Shown in pieces: positions 7,601 through 15,730 of a DNA stretch of 64,000 bases. The stretch's first letter is position 1, and every line of letters starts with the position of its first letter. The stretch is from the NCBI RefSeq assembly GCF_015223105.1, contig NZ_JADFTZ010000001.1, forward strand, positions 1 through 64,000, in the 5' to 3' direction. The notes under the pieces were generated by a model. It made no database searches, was not told the DNA's origin, and saw nothing but the letters and a program-made list of their open reading frames with translations. This DNA comes from Flavobacterium proteolyticum. Lineage in GTDB: Bacteria > Bacteroidota > Bacteroidia > Flavobacteriales > Flavobacteriaceae. Made by a program: the position numbers and the translations under genes.

Positions 7601-10301
7601 TTAAATCTCCCCCATTTCCATTTCCTGTGATGGCAGGTACAAAAGAATTCCCATTTTCATCTAGCACTTCATATGTAAAACCTACTTGGGAATTACTGAT
7701 GGTTACATTTTCAGGATTATTACCATTTAAACATAAATCTACATCAGATACTGCCAATGAAAAATCAGGGTCATCTGTTACTGTAACAGTAACACTACTT
7801 GAATAACTTTGTGGATTTACGCAGCCTATTGAAGGAGTTAATGTAGCGGTATAAGTTGTAGTTTGAGTTACTGTGACTGAAAGGGTAGTTCCTGAACCAA
7901 CGGTGTTCCCAAAATTATCTGTCCAAATAATATTATACAAATTATCAGAAGAAGCAATACCGGTTAAAATAACATTGCTTCCTGGACAAACATAATTTTG
8001 GCTTGCCAAAGCTTGTGGCGCTTGTTGTGCCGAATCAATAGTAATATTTGACTCTGAAATGTAACATGATGATGACGTTCTTACAAAATAATCTCCCGAT
8101 GATAAACCTGTAAATACTTGCTGCAACGCATTTGAATCTGATGCTGTATTTGCAGTAAATGTTTGCAACGGGGAACCAGGGTTTGAAACCTCAAAAATTT
8201 GCCAAGTAATTGGATAAACAGGTGTTCCATTTGTAATTTCCGCTAATACTACACCAGAACTTGGATTAGATGAGTCACAATAGGTACTTTCTAAATCTAC
8301 AGAAATATCTTGATAATTTGAAACTGTTACAGGTATGTAAAATTCTTCGAAAATATCAGGGTCAAGATTACCAGTAGCTCCGTAGCCATTTATGTAATTA
8401 GGTGTTTGAAAATTGACAAACCTTAACACATAATTGCCTGATGGAATATTAGGTATTATTTGAGCTTTCCAAATGTTATGATTAGTTGTAGATGGCGGCT
8501 CTGTATAAACATCTCGAACAAAAGCTCCTGGCAAACCCAAACCATTATCTAAATGTAAATAAACTTGAGCATGAGTAAAAGTCCCTGAATCATTGGTAAT
8601 TCCTGGCGAATTTAAATCATACTGAATACTATTAGAATTAGCACAATTTAGCAAAACATTAACCGTAGGATTATAGGTGGCTGACAAAGTAGTTTGTGTT
8701 CTGGTAATAGAATAACCACAAGCATCTGTAATTGTAATGGTATAGCTGGTATTACCAGGCAAATCTCTTATTATTTGATTACGATCTACAGAATTAATTA
8801 TGTTTCTAACAATCGGAAAATTCACTGTAAAAGTACCTGCTAAATTATAAGGGTGAGCTGCTGTATATGTAATACTCGTATTGCCATTCGTAGGCATAAT
8901 CGAATACGTTAATGGGTACGACAATTGATTTCCCAAGTTACCAAAACACCCAATGCATTGCCTAATTACTAACCCTCCTGTATTTTCTCTTACAGTATTA
9001 AATGTAGTAAAACCAACAAGATCTAAAGGTTTAGTCGCAGGCTCTAAAACAGTTACAAAACGTATTGTAGAATGACAACCATCATCATAGGTAACCCTAT
9101 AATAACCAGCAGAAGGCACTTGTATAACTCTATTATTTGAAAAACCAGATAGAAAAGGTGAACCTACTATCGGGTTAAATGTACCAGACATTAAAGGATC
9201 TTCTAATTCAATTGTTATTTGAAAATTAACACACCAATCTTTTATATCCCAAACTGAACGTATGAAATACTGATTCACACAGTCATTTGTTGGTATAGTT
9301 ACTTGTTGAGCGATCATTTGGTTTACTGGAGTTGGTATTATGCCGTTTGCAGTTGAAAAATCGCAACCGTCAGTAAAAGTAGCACTCCAAGTATCTCCTG
9401 CTTGTAATATTGGAGATTCAAAACCAAAACCGACATAACTAACAGGACTAAGAGCCACCACCATAGGTACAGCAGGTGCCCCATTAATAGATATCATGGC
9501 TCTATTAGGATCGGGATTATTTTGAATTCTTTCTCTCCAAGTTTGATGATTTGGAATTGTGTTACTAGAAAAAAAATATAGCCTAAGTGTATTACACGTG
9601 GTAGGGCATCCTACTTTAATTATTTCGGGCACAGTAGTTGCTGGTAATCTTATTGTAGTATTTGTCGGTATAACCCTTGTTTGTAATACCGTAACCTCAC
9701 AACCACTAACTCCTGGCTGGTCTGTAACACTAAAATTGTATGAACTAGCCATTAATCCTGTAAAGGTATAAGTTCTAGACATTGTAGGCGCAGATGGCGA
9801 ATTAGTTGCCCCAGCGCAAGTATATACAAATGGCCCCGTACCTGTGCCTGCCGCAACGTTTACAGTCAAAGTAGCATTGTTCGTATAATTTGCACTAGCT
9901 GGATTACAAGTAGTAATGGCATGCGAAGATGTTACAACTGGAGAAACATAACTTGTTGTAATAGAAATAGGATTATTACTAGCCTGCACAGTAGATAAAC
10001 CATCTGTTAACCTAACACTATAGCTACCTGCTTGCAATGAGTTAAATACAACTGGCCCACCATTTGCAGGTATAGAAAGTTGTTGTTCAGAACCCGATGG
10101 AGGTGTTAAAATAGCCACCCAGTTAGTACAATTTACAGCACCAGGAACTTGAACAGAAATACTTGCATTTGCAAAGCAAGTACCATTTGTAGGAGTTGCA
10201 GTAAATGAAGCAACGTCACATTGTGCATTAGCTGAATAAGATAATACAAGAAAAAAAAACAAAAATATGTTTTTTATATTCTTAGGAATCATAGGTTTCA
10301 T
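4668..10301 (-). CDS. Giant repeat adhesin with type B T9SS sorting domain (SprB-like)
   Basis: An 1877-residue cell-surface protein. Residues 1-27 form a signal peptide ending NAQ. The body is a chain of Ig/HYR/PKD-like beta domains rich in T, S, N and paired cysteines. Four almost identical 76-residue units occupy about residues 1223-1526, followed by further HYR-type units with T-D-C-G-N motifs. The last ~95 residues form the gliding-motility-associated (type B) C-terminal domain: SPNND-ND, IYNRWG, PTGTYFY, GYLYI. Such proteins cross the outer membrane through the T9SS and remain attached through a SprF/PorP partner, encoded next. It heads the leftward operon; 540 bases without genes precede it. 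Confidence 0.9.
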   Translation of the reverse strand: MKPMIPKNIKNIFLFFFLVLSYSANAQCDVASFTATPTNGTCFANASISVQVPGAVNCTNWVAILTPPSGSEQQLSIPANGGPVVFNSLQAGSYSVRLTDGLSTVQASNNPISITTSYVSPVVTSSHAITTCNPASANYTNNATLTVNVAAGTGTGPFVYTCAGATNSPSAPTMSRTYTFTGLMASSYNFSVTDQPGVSGCEVTVLQTRVIPTNTTIRLPATTVPEIIKVGCPTTCNTLRLYFFSSNTIPNHQTWRERIQNNPDPNRAMISINGAPAVPMVVALSPVSYVGFGFESPILQAGDTWSATFTDGCDFSTANGIIPTPVNQMIAQQVTIPTNDCVNQYFIRSVWDIKDWCVNFQITIELEDPLMSGTFNPIVGSPFLSGFSNNRVIQVPSAGYYRVTYDDGCHSTIRFVTVLEPATKPLDLVGFTTFNTVRENTGGLVIRQCIGCFGNLGNQLSYPLTYSIMPTNGNTSITYTAAHPYNLAGTFTVNFPIVRNIINSVDRNQIIRDLPGNTSYTITITDACGYSITRTQTTLSATYNPTVNVLLNCANSNSIQYDLNSPGITNDSGTFTHAQVYLHLDNGLGLPGAFVRDVYTEPPSTTNHNIWKAQIIPNIPSGNYVLRFVNFQTPNYINGYGATGNLDPDIFEEFYIPVTVSNYQDISVDLESTYCDSSNPSSGVVLAEITNGTPVYPITWQIFEVSNPGSPLQTFTANTASDSNALQQVFTGLSSGDYFVRTSSSCYISESNITIDSAQQAPQALASQNYVCPGSNVILTGIASSDNLYNIIWTDNFGNTVGSGTTLSVTVTQTTTYTATLTPSIGCVNPQSYSSSVTVTVTDDPDFSLAVSDVDLCLNGNNPENVTISNSQVGFTYEVLDENGNSFVPAITGNGNGGDLILTIPAVNLPAIGTEYTVTTSNGNPGCSGVLTDTILFFAGTLQTNNALNTSDVCINSDGVITIVNSVNGAVYNVYESSDLATIIATSTGTGSNLNITIPASNLIIGTNTFTIQVSGNLCTAAYLDNQATIEVFPNISQVGTTITSCNSLGTLYTVSATFNGATPFVATGTGAPGTWVDNGNGTSTWTSGTIPTGSNYNINIQDTNGCNTINLAAVAPSCCMFEVICPTFPATIVACYADIPTDTLLTEVQFEALGNADGVIGDSPCGVIEIIASNTLDPGCEGNVIRTYTITEYADPNDNNVRDLGEDSILNSQDCTQSFTIERSDFTMPANASSTVACPADVVSPTVPTVTDACGNTLTPSAPVISSMPICEGNVTYSYTFTDCEGNTHDWVYTYTIERLDFTMPANASSTVACPADVVSPTVPTVTDACGNTLTPSAPVISSMPICEGNVTYSYSFTDCEGNTHDWVYTYTIERSDFTMPANGSSTVACPADVVSPTVPTVTDACGNTLTASAPVISSMPTCEGNVTYTYTFTDCEGNTHDWVYTYTIERSDFTMPANASSTVACPADVVSPTVPTVTDACGNTLTPSAPVISSMPICEGNVTYSYTFTDCEGNTHDWVYTYTIDDNIAPTATAPANLTFQCIVNVPLADVNAITDEADNCSGIVTVTVADTNNGGTGCLGSPYIITRTYSLTDCAGNVANLIQTITVTDDANPVFVENLPSDLILECSDVVPTAPILTATDNCSSASVVYNEVRTNGSCPSNYILTRTWVATDTCGNEATHIQTITIQDTTPPVFTGDLPQDGFADCDNISTAPMLTATDNCGSVIVAFDEQRVDGNCSNRYELIRTWTATDDCGNSTVHTQTLTLACHVVIWNAVSPNNDNSNDIFFIEGLDCYPNNTVEIYNRWGIKVFEASNYDNLNNVFKGYSDGRSTISRNELLPTGTYFYILKYEFSYDGINGRRNIEKAGYLYIQNN
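5723..6634 (-). repeat. Four tandem 228-bp repeats inside the adhesin gene
   Basis: The same landmark (CAATCGTATACGTG on the plus strand, degenerate in the last copy) recurs at 5723, 5951, 6179, 6407 and 6635, exactly 228 bases apart. Each unit encodes 76 residues with conserved cysteines. Copies differ at only a few codons (for example Ala/Gly after PAN, Ile/Thr before CEG, Tyr-Ser/Tyr-Thr). Near identity at the DNA level means recent duplication or ongoing homogenisation and predicts copy-number variation. Confidence 0.93.
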
Positions 10302-10841
10302 TTGTCTTTAAGTTTAGAGGATTAATAAGACTACTTTGTTATAATTTAGATATAGTTTCAAGGATTATTTAAGATGATTAAAACCACTTTTTAGTTTCTG
10401 GTTTAAAAAAGTTGGAATAATCGAATCGCTACAAATAAATTAACCAAATCTATTACTGCAACTCCAAAATAGTTATATCCATGATAAATATGACTACAAT
10501 CATGTAATATGCGTTAACTTTGAGTGATTAAAAATTATAGACAAATAAAAAAGAGAGTTTTTCAACTCTCTTTCTGGAATTAATTGCGCCCAAGCAATTA
10601 ACTACACTATGAATTTCTTCCAAATTTAATTAGTTCTCAAATCATTAAAACCATAATTGTAATAATTGAGATAAAATGTGTAATATTTGTAATTGGCATA
10701 AATATTTTAAAAAATCTCAAAATTGATTCAAATGAAAAATAAATGGTCTCTTTGAAACAATCAAAACGAAAAACTAATGTTAAATACATATATTCCTATT
10801 AAAAATTATTTCAATAATAATAACTTATAAAAATAACCAAA
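10302..10841. other. 540-base gene-free region upstream of the adhesin
   Basis: This holds the 3' end of the preceding leftward unit with the second copy of the two-hairpin element (10550-10614) and, left of it, the presumed promoter region of the adhesin operon. I find no clean TAnnTTTG motif near the adhesin start and no credible reading frame. Confidence 0.55.
10550..10614 (-). terminator. Two-hairpin 65-nt element, copy B
   Basis: On the minus strand: ATTCATA, a perfect 8-bp hairpin (arms 94-101 and 80-87 of the 10500s) with loop TTGGGC, then a perfect 10-bp hairpin (10564-10573 with 10550-10559, loop GAAA) running into T-rich sequence. It lies about 270 bases past the stop of the beta-helix gene and should terminate it. 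The layout, the total length and the loop equal those of copy A at 57-121, while the stems differ by paired changes. Confidence 0.65.
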
Positions 10842-12599
10842 TCACTCTTTAATAATTTTTTTAATAGTATTTTCTCCTTCATTATCATAAATTTTAATAA
10901 AATAAATTCCATTCATTAAATCACCAAGATCAACATTAAAATTATTTAAATTCTCTATAATTTTTAATTGTTTTATAAATTTTCCATTCACATTAAATAA
11001 CTCTATTTTACTTATCTGATATTCACTCATAATCGTTAAATAATCATTAACTGGATTAGGAAATATTATAACTTCAATTGAATTATCAAAATCTAAACTT
11101 GTTAATGTTTCATTTGAAGAACATCTAGTTAATTGATTATTCAAATAGCGTTGCTTACTTTCATTTAAATAATTGTTATAATTTGAAGCATTCCCAATTG
11201 GCGGCCAGATTGAATTTGATAAATAATAGGTTAACATATTATTCAAATAATAGGAATTTGGCGTAAGTGCTGTTGTTCCACTTGGTAAAATTGTACCGTT
11301 TTTATTATTATTATACTGATAATGACCGGAACCACTTAAAGTGTAATTCCCTAACAAAAAACCTGTATTAGTAATCTCGTTTGATGAAAAATTTTGATTA
11401 TTACTAGCTGGGTTATTGTTCATAAAAATTCCGTATAACTCAGCTCTATTTCTATGAAATGTATTATAAGGACCATTACTACCGTGAGAATCATCGATAA
11501 CAACATTTTGCACAATATTACCCTCAAAAAGATTTGCATATGGATAATTTCCGTGTAATACTAAATCTCCTGCGGAGTTAGAAGGCAACGAAACACCTGT
11601 CCAATAAGGATCTCTCGAATAATTATAACTAATTACATTACCATTACTACCTGCTTGAAGTAAAACAGAATGCCTTAAATGGGAAAAAATATTGTTGTAG
11701 ATTAAGCATTCACCTGATGTATTTTGTAAAACTACACCATATGCTTTTCCATCATTTCCATAATCTAATCCATCTTGAAAATAAGAGCCCTCAACTACCA
11801 CGTTTGTAGCATTATCAACTGAAACATGTGCGAAATTTGTTTTTATACTCTTTACACAACTTACCTTAACATCAAAAGCTCTATTAATATTTATATTAGA
11901 CGTTTGCGAGGCTGTAGCATCTAATCTCTCTATTGATAAATTTTCCACTCCTACATTTTTAAGCATGTTCAGTTTTGTTACCTTGGGTAAATTTACAATG
12001 AGATAATCTCTCCTTAATGGACTTGAAAAAGTAATTTGATTTGAATTAATTGAACTAATCTTTAAAATTTGCCCGGTTGAACCAATTGCCCAAGTGGATG
12101 TAACTTTAGCTGTATCATCATCACTTAACTTTACAAAATCACCAACTTGAAATAAAGAGGAATTTGTAACTTGAATTGAATTTGTCGCAATTGATGCGGT
12201 TTGCGTTAAACTTGTTTCTGTTGAAGTTTGGGTACCTTGAATTTGAATAGCGTTATTAACACCCCCTAGATCAAATTTTAAAAATGTAGTATTAGCCGAC
12301 TCACCTCTTAAAATAACATTCGTTTTTAAAATAATTCTTTGATTAAAAAGATAGGTGCCAGCAGGAAAGTAAATAATTGCTCCTGAATTACCGATACTAC
12401 TTAATATTGTTGACATTGCAGCATCACTATTTGTAGCTCCTGTATTATCACCTCCACTCATTTGAAAATTAATAATAGTTGATGGTTCAACAAAACTCTT
12501 GTTACCTGCTAATGTCCAATCTACTCTTCTTGCTGTAGAAATTGTTTGAGCAAAAGATAACTGGATTGCTAAAAGAATGAAAATTACATTTTTATTCAT
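10842..12599 (-). CDS. Secreted right-handed beta-helix (pectate-lyase-like) protein with type A T9SS domain
   Basis: A 585-residue exported protein. I start it at the ATG at 12599, whose product has a signal peptide (NKNVIFILLAIQLSFAQ); a longer frame upstream adds a second hydrophobic run without need. Residues about 40-110 contain the SGGDNTGATN...FPAGTY pattern typical of pectate-lyase-3/GH28-type N-termini. The middle is Asn-rich beta-helix coil sequence (about 200-470). The last ~80 residues match a type A T9SS sorting domain (FPNPVNDYLTI, LFNVNGK, NGIYFIKI). A polysaccharide substrate is likely by family, but catalytic residues cannot be assigned. It is a monocistronic leftward unit, divergent from the LytTR gene. 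Confidence 0.8.
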   Translation of the reverse strand: MNKNVIFILLAIQLSFAQTISTARRVDWTLAGNKSFVEPSTIINFQMSGGDNTGATNSDAAMSTILSSIGNSGAIIYFPAGTYLFNQRIILKTNVILRGESANTTFLKFDLGGVNNAIQIQGTQTSTETSLTQTASIATNSIQVTNSSLFQVGDFVKLSDDDTAKVTSTWAIGSTGQILKISSINSNQITFSSPLRRDYLIVNLPKVTKLNMLKNVGVENLSIERLDATASQTSNININRAFDVKVSCVKSIKTNFAHVSVDNATNVVVEGSYFQDGLDYGNDGKAYGVVLQNTSGECLIYNNIFSHLRHSVLLQAGSNGNVISYNYSRDPYWTGVSLPSNSAGDLVLHGNYPYANLFEGNIVQNVVIDDSHGSNGPYNTFHRNRAELYGIFMNNNPASNNQNFSSNEITNTGFLLGNYTLSGSGHYQYNNNKNGTILPSGTTALTPNSYYLNNMLTYYLSNSIWPPIGNASNYNNYLNESKQRYLNNQLTRCSSNETLTSLDFDNSIEVIIFPNPVNDYLTIMSEYQISKIELFNVNGKFIKQLKIIENLNNFNVDLGDLMNGIYFIKIYDNEGENTIKKIIKE

Positions 12600-13022
12600 A
12601 TCTAATAATTTTATTAAAGAGAAAGAAAAAAAAATAAAATTCAACACGCTTTGTAATAAACTTAATTACTCATGTAATATTTGCAAAAAAACAATTAAAT
12701 TAAAAAGAAACACCATCATAAATATCATGATAAATTTAGATAAGAACGACTGTATTTTTTATGAAATATGTTAAAAAATCATATTTTGAAACTGATAATT
12801 ATTATTTTTTTAAAATGTTCGCTTTTTAAAAATTATTAACAAACAATCTTTAAAAAAACAAATAAATTATAAACCATCAAGCCATTTTTAAATCATTTAT
12901 TGCATAATATAAATCGAATATTACTTCTATTGATATTTGAAACTAAAAAAACATTTCTTTGGCGAAATAAAGAAAACACATTTTGGGTTTAGCTTATATA
13001 AATTCAAATCAAACTAATTTTA
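12600..13022. other. Divergent promoter region
   Basis: This 423-base AT-rich spacer lies between the leftward beta-helix gene and the rightward LytTR gene, so it should contain both promoters. I see no exact TAnnTTTG motif, no strong palindrome and no credible gene. LytTR proteins bind imperfect direct repeats, and autoregulation or control of the neighbour would act here. Confidence 0.45.
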
Positions 13023-13355
13023 ATGAGAAAAGATTTATTACAAATTAATACTTCTAAAGCAATTCATTTTTTTGATGTAAATAAAATTTTCTTTTGTAAA
13101 TCAAGAGGAAAGGTTACAGAATTTCATTTAAACGAAAGTATTTATTTATCAAACAAAAATCTTGGAGAACATGAAAAAGATTTAGAGATTTTCAACACTT
13201 TTGTTAGAATACATCATTCATACATTATTAACATTAATTATTTATTAACCGTCGACAAATCTAAGTTTAATTGTACTTTGATTAACAATGCAAACATACC
13301 TATATCAAGAAGAAAATTAAAAAAATTAATTCATTTTTTAAGCAATAATAAATAA
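13023..13355 (+). CDS. Stand-alone LytTR DNA-binding protein
   Basis: A 110-residue protein made almost entirely of one LytTR domain (about residues 8-105). The visible hallmarks are the F-x-V-N-K-I-x-F-x-x-S-x-G-K strand, the FVRIHHSYIININYL segment and the PISRRK end. There is no receiver or sensor domain, whereas most LytTR regulators carry one. It should bind DNA directly; the signal is unknown. It faces the beta-helix gene across a shared upstream region and lies in the same accessory block as two output-less receiver-like proteins, so a split regulatory arrangement is possible (inference). Confidence 0.85.
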   Translation: MRKDLLQINTSKAIHFFDVNKIFFCKSRGKVTEFHLNESIYLSNKNLGEHEKDLEIFNTFVRIHHSYIININYLLTVDKSKFNCTLINNANIPISRRKLKKLIHFLSNNK

Positions 13356-13548
13356 TTGAAATATTTTTAAAAAATCTCTAAATGAATTAATTGATTTATC
13401 AAATTTTTTAAGGTTTTTGATTTACCGAATATTAACTATATTTTACCGAATATTACACCCCTTTTTTGTTGCAGAAATTTTAATTGTAAATTTATATAGT
13501 AATTTTTTTTTCATAATCAGTTTGGGGAAACGAATGATTATTCAAAGG

Positions 13549-13574
13549 TTAGGCGAGAAACATTTCTCGCCTAA
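13549..13574 (+). terminator. Perfect 12-bp hairpin, probable terminator
   Basis: TTAGGCGAGAAA (13549-13560) pairs with TTTCTCGCCTAA (13563-13574) and is followed by TTCTTTTA. It lies 190 bases after the LytTR gene and is the first terminator-like structure downstream of it. Confidence 0.55.
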
Positions 13575-13783
13575 TTCTTTTAAAATTGATAGCCCTCTAA
13601 ACATACTAAAAAAGTGATTTCATTTTATTAAAATATTAATATTTATTAAAAAATAAAACTACTTTTGTTCTAAGTAATTATTGTTCTATTCCTGAACACG
13701 AAATTGAACACGATTTTATAAAAAACTAGTAAATTTTGGTCTCGGAAGCCCAGTAAACAGGTTAAATTTTACTGATTGCCGAA

Positions 13784-13825
13784 TTCATAACCCTGAGGTC
13801 ACGGGTTCAACTCCCGTCTTCGCTA
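13784..13825 (+). pseudogene. 3' half of a tRNA (CAT-loop), probable integration scar
   Basis: The fragment contains an anticodon-loop-like TTCATAA, the 3' anticodon strand CCCTG, the variable-loop stretch AGGTC, a perfect T-arm (ACGGG-TTCAACT-CCCGT, 13801-13817) and the seven bases of a 3' acceptor strand plus an A. The 5' partners are missing: nothing upstream pairs with CTTCGCT, and the five bases before the loop do not pair with CCCTG. The loop suggests a Met-type tRNA. Such 3' halves are typically left at the far end of elements that integrate into tRNA genes. Confidence 0.55.
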
Positions 13826-13827
13826 CG

Positions 13828-13866
13828 AAAACCCGAAATTTTACTCTATTGTAAATTTCGGGTTTT
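13828..13866 (+). terminator. Strong Rho-independent terminator behind the tRNA remnant
   Basis: Fourteen perfectly paired bases (AAAACCCGAAATTT at 13828-13841 with AAATTTCGGGTTTT at 13853-13866) are followed by a T run. It begins two bases after the tRNA remnant, as expected for a former tRNA transcription unit. Confidence 0.85.
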
Positions 13867-13891
13867 ATTTTTTTAACCTAATCCGTTGATA

Positions 13892-14575
13892 ATGAAATTA
13901 AAACAACTTTACATAGCTCTTTTCATACTTTCTAGCGCCTTTGGGTTTTCCCAATTAAAAACTATAACGAACAAAACAACATATCCATTTTGGATTAATG
14001 TTCCTGAAAAAGAAAGTACTGAAAAACAACCCGTTTTGATTTTTCTGCATGGAAAAAGTCTTTCTGGAACTGATTTAAATCGTGTGAGACGTTATGGTGT
14101 TTTACGAGCAATGGATAAAGGAAGAAAAATCCCCGCTATTGTAGTGGCACCTCAACTAGCAAAAGGAAGTTGGAATCCAGATAATGTATTAGAAGTATTA
14201 GAATATGTAAAGAAAAACTACAATGTAGACGAATCTAGAATTTACGTTTGTGGCATGAGTTTAGGCGGTTATGGTACATTACACTTTGCTGGAAAATACG
14301 CCGATAAAATCACCGCAGCAGTTGCTATTTGTGGTGGCGGAAATGTTAAAGATGGATGTAAATTAGCCACAATTCCACTATGGATTCAACATGGTGATAT
14401 AGATTATATTGTACCAATGTCAGAATCAAAAAAAGTGGTAGATGCCATAAAAAAATGCGACGAAAAGGCAGATGTTACTTTAACCATAATCAAAGGTGGA
14501 AATCATGGCAATGTGGAACGTCTCTTTCACGAAGACGCAATGTATGATTGGTTATTTAAACAGAAAAGAGAGTAA
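13892..14575 (+). CDS. Secreted alpha/beta-hydrolase (esterase/peptidase type)
   Basis: A 227-residue exported hydrolase. I start it at the ATG at 13892 rather than a TTG six bases earlier. A signal peptide (KLKQLYIALFILSSAFGFSQ) leads into an alpha/beta-hydrolase fold. The visible pieces are the oxyanion-side FLHGKSLSG, the nucleophile elbow GMSLGG (Ser about residue 126), the acid in HGDIDYIVP and the His in GGNHG. This resembles the prolyl-oligopeptidase/phospholipase-like predicted esterases of Bacteroidetes. Substrate cannot be inferred. It is the first ordinary chromosomal gene after the accessory block. Confidence 0.8.
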   Translation: MKLKQLYIALFILSSAFGFSQLKTITNKTTYPFWINVPEKESTEKQPVLIFLHGKSLSGTDLNRVRRYGVLRAMDKGRKIPAIVVAPQLAKGSWNPDNVLEVLEYVKKNYNVDESRIYVCGMSLGGYGTLHFAGKYADKITAAVAICGGGNVKDGCKLATIPLWIQHGDIDYIVPMSESKKVVDAIKKCDEKADVTLTIIKGGNHGNVERLFHEDAMYDWLFKQKRE

Positions 14576-14590
14576 TCCGCTACTTTCGCT

Positions 14591-14598
14591 TATCTTTG
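14591..14598 (+). promoter_or_regulatory. -7 promoter motif TATCTTTG, leaderless spacing
   Basis: An exact TAnnTTTG match ends four bases before the ATG of the dihydrouridine synthase gene. Transcription would start at or next to the start codon. Confidence 0.6.
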
Positions 14599-14602
14599 CC
14601 GA

Positions 14603-15547
14603 ATGAGTATCACATTATTATCTTCCCCTTTACAAGGATTTACCGATTTTAGATTCCGAAACGCTTTTCACAAACACTTTGGTGGCATTGACACTTTCTA
14701 TTCGCCTTACATCAAACTGAATGGAAAATTGGTGGTAAAAGGTTCGTACGAACGTGATATTCTTCCCAAAAACAACAACACTTTAGAAGTTATTCCGCAA
14801 ATTATAACGAATGATGCCGAAGAATTTTTATTCGTTGCAAAATACGTTCAGCAATTTGGATACAAAGAATTGAATTGGAACTTAGGCTGTCCGTATCCAA
14901 TGGTGGCTAAGTGTGGAATGGGTTCGGGATTAATTAGTAATACTTCGCAAATTGAACATATCTTAAAACGAGTTCACAACGAAACCGACATTATCGTTTC
15001 AATGAAAATGCGAATGGGTTATGAAAATCCGACCGAAATTTTAGATGTTTTCCCTATTTTAGAACAATATCCAATTAAAAACATTGCTATTCATGCCCGA
15101 ATTGGCAAACAACTATACAAAGGTGGCGTTGATTTAGATTCGTTTCAGAAATGTTTAGATACTTCGAAACAGAAGATTTATTACAATGGAGATATTACTT
15201 CGGTAGCCAAATTCAAAGAATTACAAGAACGTTTTCCTTCAATTGATCATTTTATGATAGGACGAGGCTTAATTGCCGATCCTTTTTTACCATCTATGAT
15301 AAAAAACAACTCTACAGAGTATCCAAAAAATAGATTCGAAATTTTCGAAGCTTTTCACGATGAAATTTATCAACAATATGATGCGTATTTACAAGGTCCA
15401 ACGCCTATTCGCATGAAAATGTTAGGCTTTTGGGAATACTTTTCAGAATCGTTTTCGAATCCACAAAAGACTTTTAAAAAGATTAAAAAAGCAGGAAATA
15501 GTAAAAACTATGAAGCTGCTGTGAAAGAGATTTTTAAAAATGGGTAA
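14603..15547 (+). CDS. tRNA-dihydrouridine synthase family protein
   Basis: A 314-residue flavoenzyme that reduces uridine to dihydrouridine in the D-loop of tRNA, using NAD(P)H and FMN. It shows the TIM-barrel family features: the SSPLQGFTD opening, the NWNLGCPYPMVAKCGMGSGL segment with the catalytic Cys region, the KMRMGY strand, an IHAR motif and a terminal MIGRGLIADPF phosphate-binding motif. It is most like the compact DusC/Dus subfamily. A -7 motif four bases upstream suggests a leaderless mRNA. Confidence 0.9.
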   Translation: MSITLLSSPLQGFTDFRFRNAFHKHFGGIDTFYSPYIKLNGKLVVKGSYERDILPKNNNTLEVIPQIITNDAEEFLFVAKYVQQFGYKELNWNLGCPYPMVAKCGMGSGLISNTSQIEHILKRVHNETDIIVSMKMRMGYENPTEILDVFPILEQYPIKNIAIHARIGKQLYKGGVDLDSFQKCLDTSKQKIYYNGDITSVAKFKELQERFPSIDHFMIGRGLIADPFLPSMIKNNSTEYPKNRFEIFEAFHDEIYQQYDAYLQGPTPIRMKMLGFWEYFSESFSNPQKTFKKIKKAGNSKNYEAAVKEIFKNG

Positions 15548-15730
15548 ATAAAAATCCATAATACAAATACAATCAATTTATTACCAGTTATTAAAAAAAT
15601 AATACCACTTATTACTTCACTCCTATTTCACAAATAGAATTTCCTAACATTTGCTCGATAAATAAAAGCCAAACACCTTGTTTACAGCATTTTATATTTA
15701 TTGATTGTTTATTTAAAAAACAAATGTGTT

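Larger units (their letters stand above)
13356..13891. other. Border region with hairpin and tRNA remnant
   Basis: A 536-base stretch without a convincing protein gene. It holds a perfect hairpin (13549-13574), a small inverted repeat (CAGTAAA at 13751-13757 against TTTACTG at 13768-13774), a 3' tRNA-like fragment (13784-13825) and a strong terminator (13828-13866). Accessory genes lie left of it and housekeeping genes right of it. Confidence 0.6.

Noticed and set aside
12577..12774. Open frame of 65 codons antisense to the start of the beta-helix gene
   Set aside because: It overlaps the signal peptide region of a well-supported gene and has low-complexity Lys/Asn composition.
13549..13574. 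Integron attC-like site (GTTAGGC and GCCTAA cores)
   Set aside because: The core sites are in the wrong order for attC and there is no integrase; a terminator explains the hairpin.
13417..13617. Open frame of 66 codons after the LytTR gene
   Set aside because: It runs through the perfect terminator hairpin at 13549-13574, has no recognisable features and lies in very AT-rich DNA.
13741..13826. Complete tRNA or tmRNA gene
   Set aside because: Upstream bases do not supply a pairing acceptor, D-arm or 5' anticodon strand, and no tmRNA tag frame or GGGGC-type 5' end is present; only the 3' half fits.
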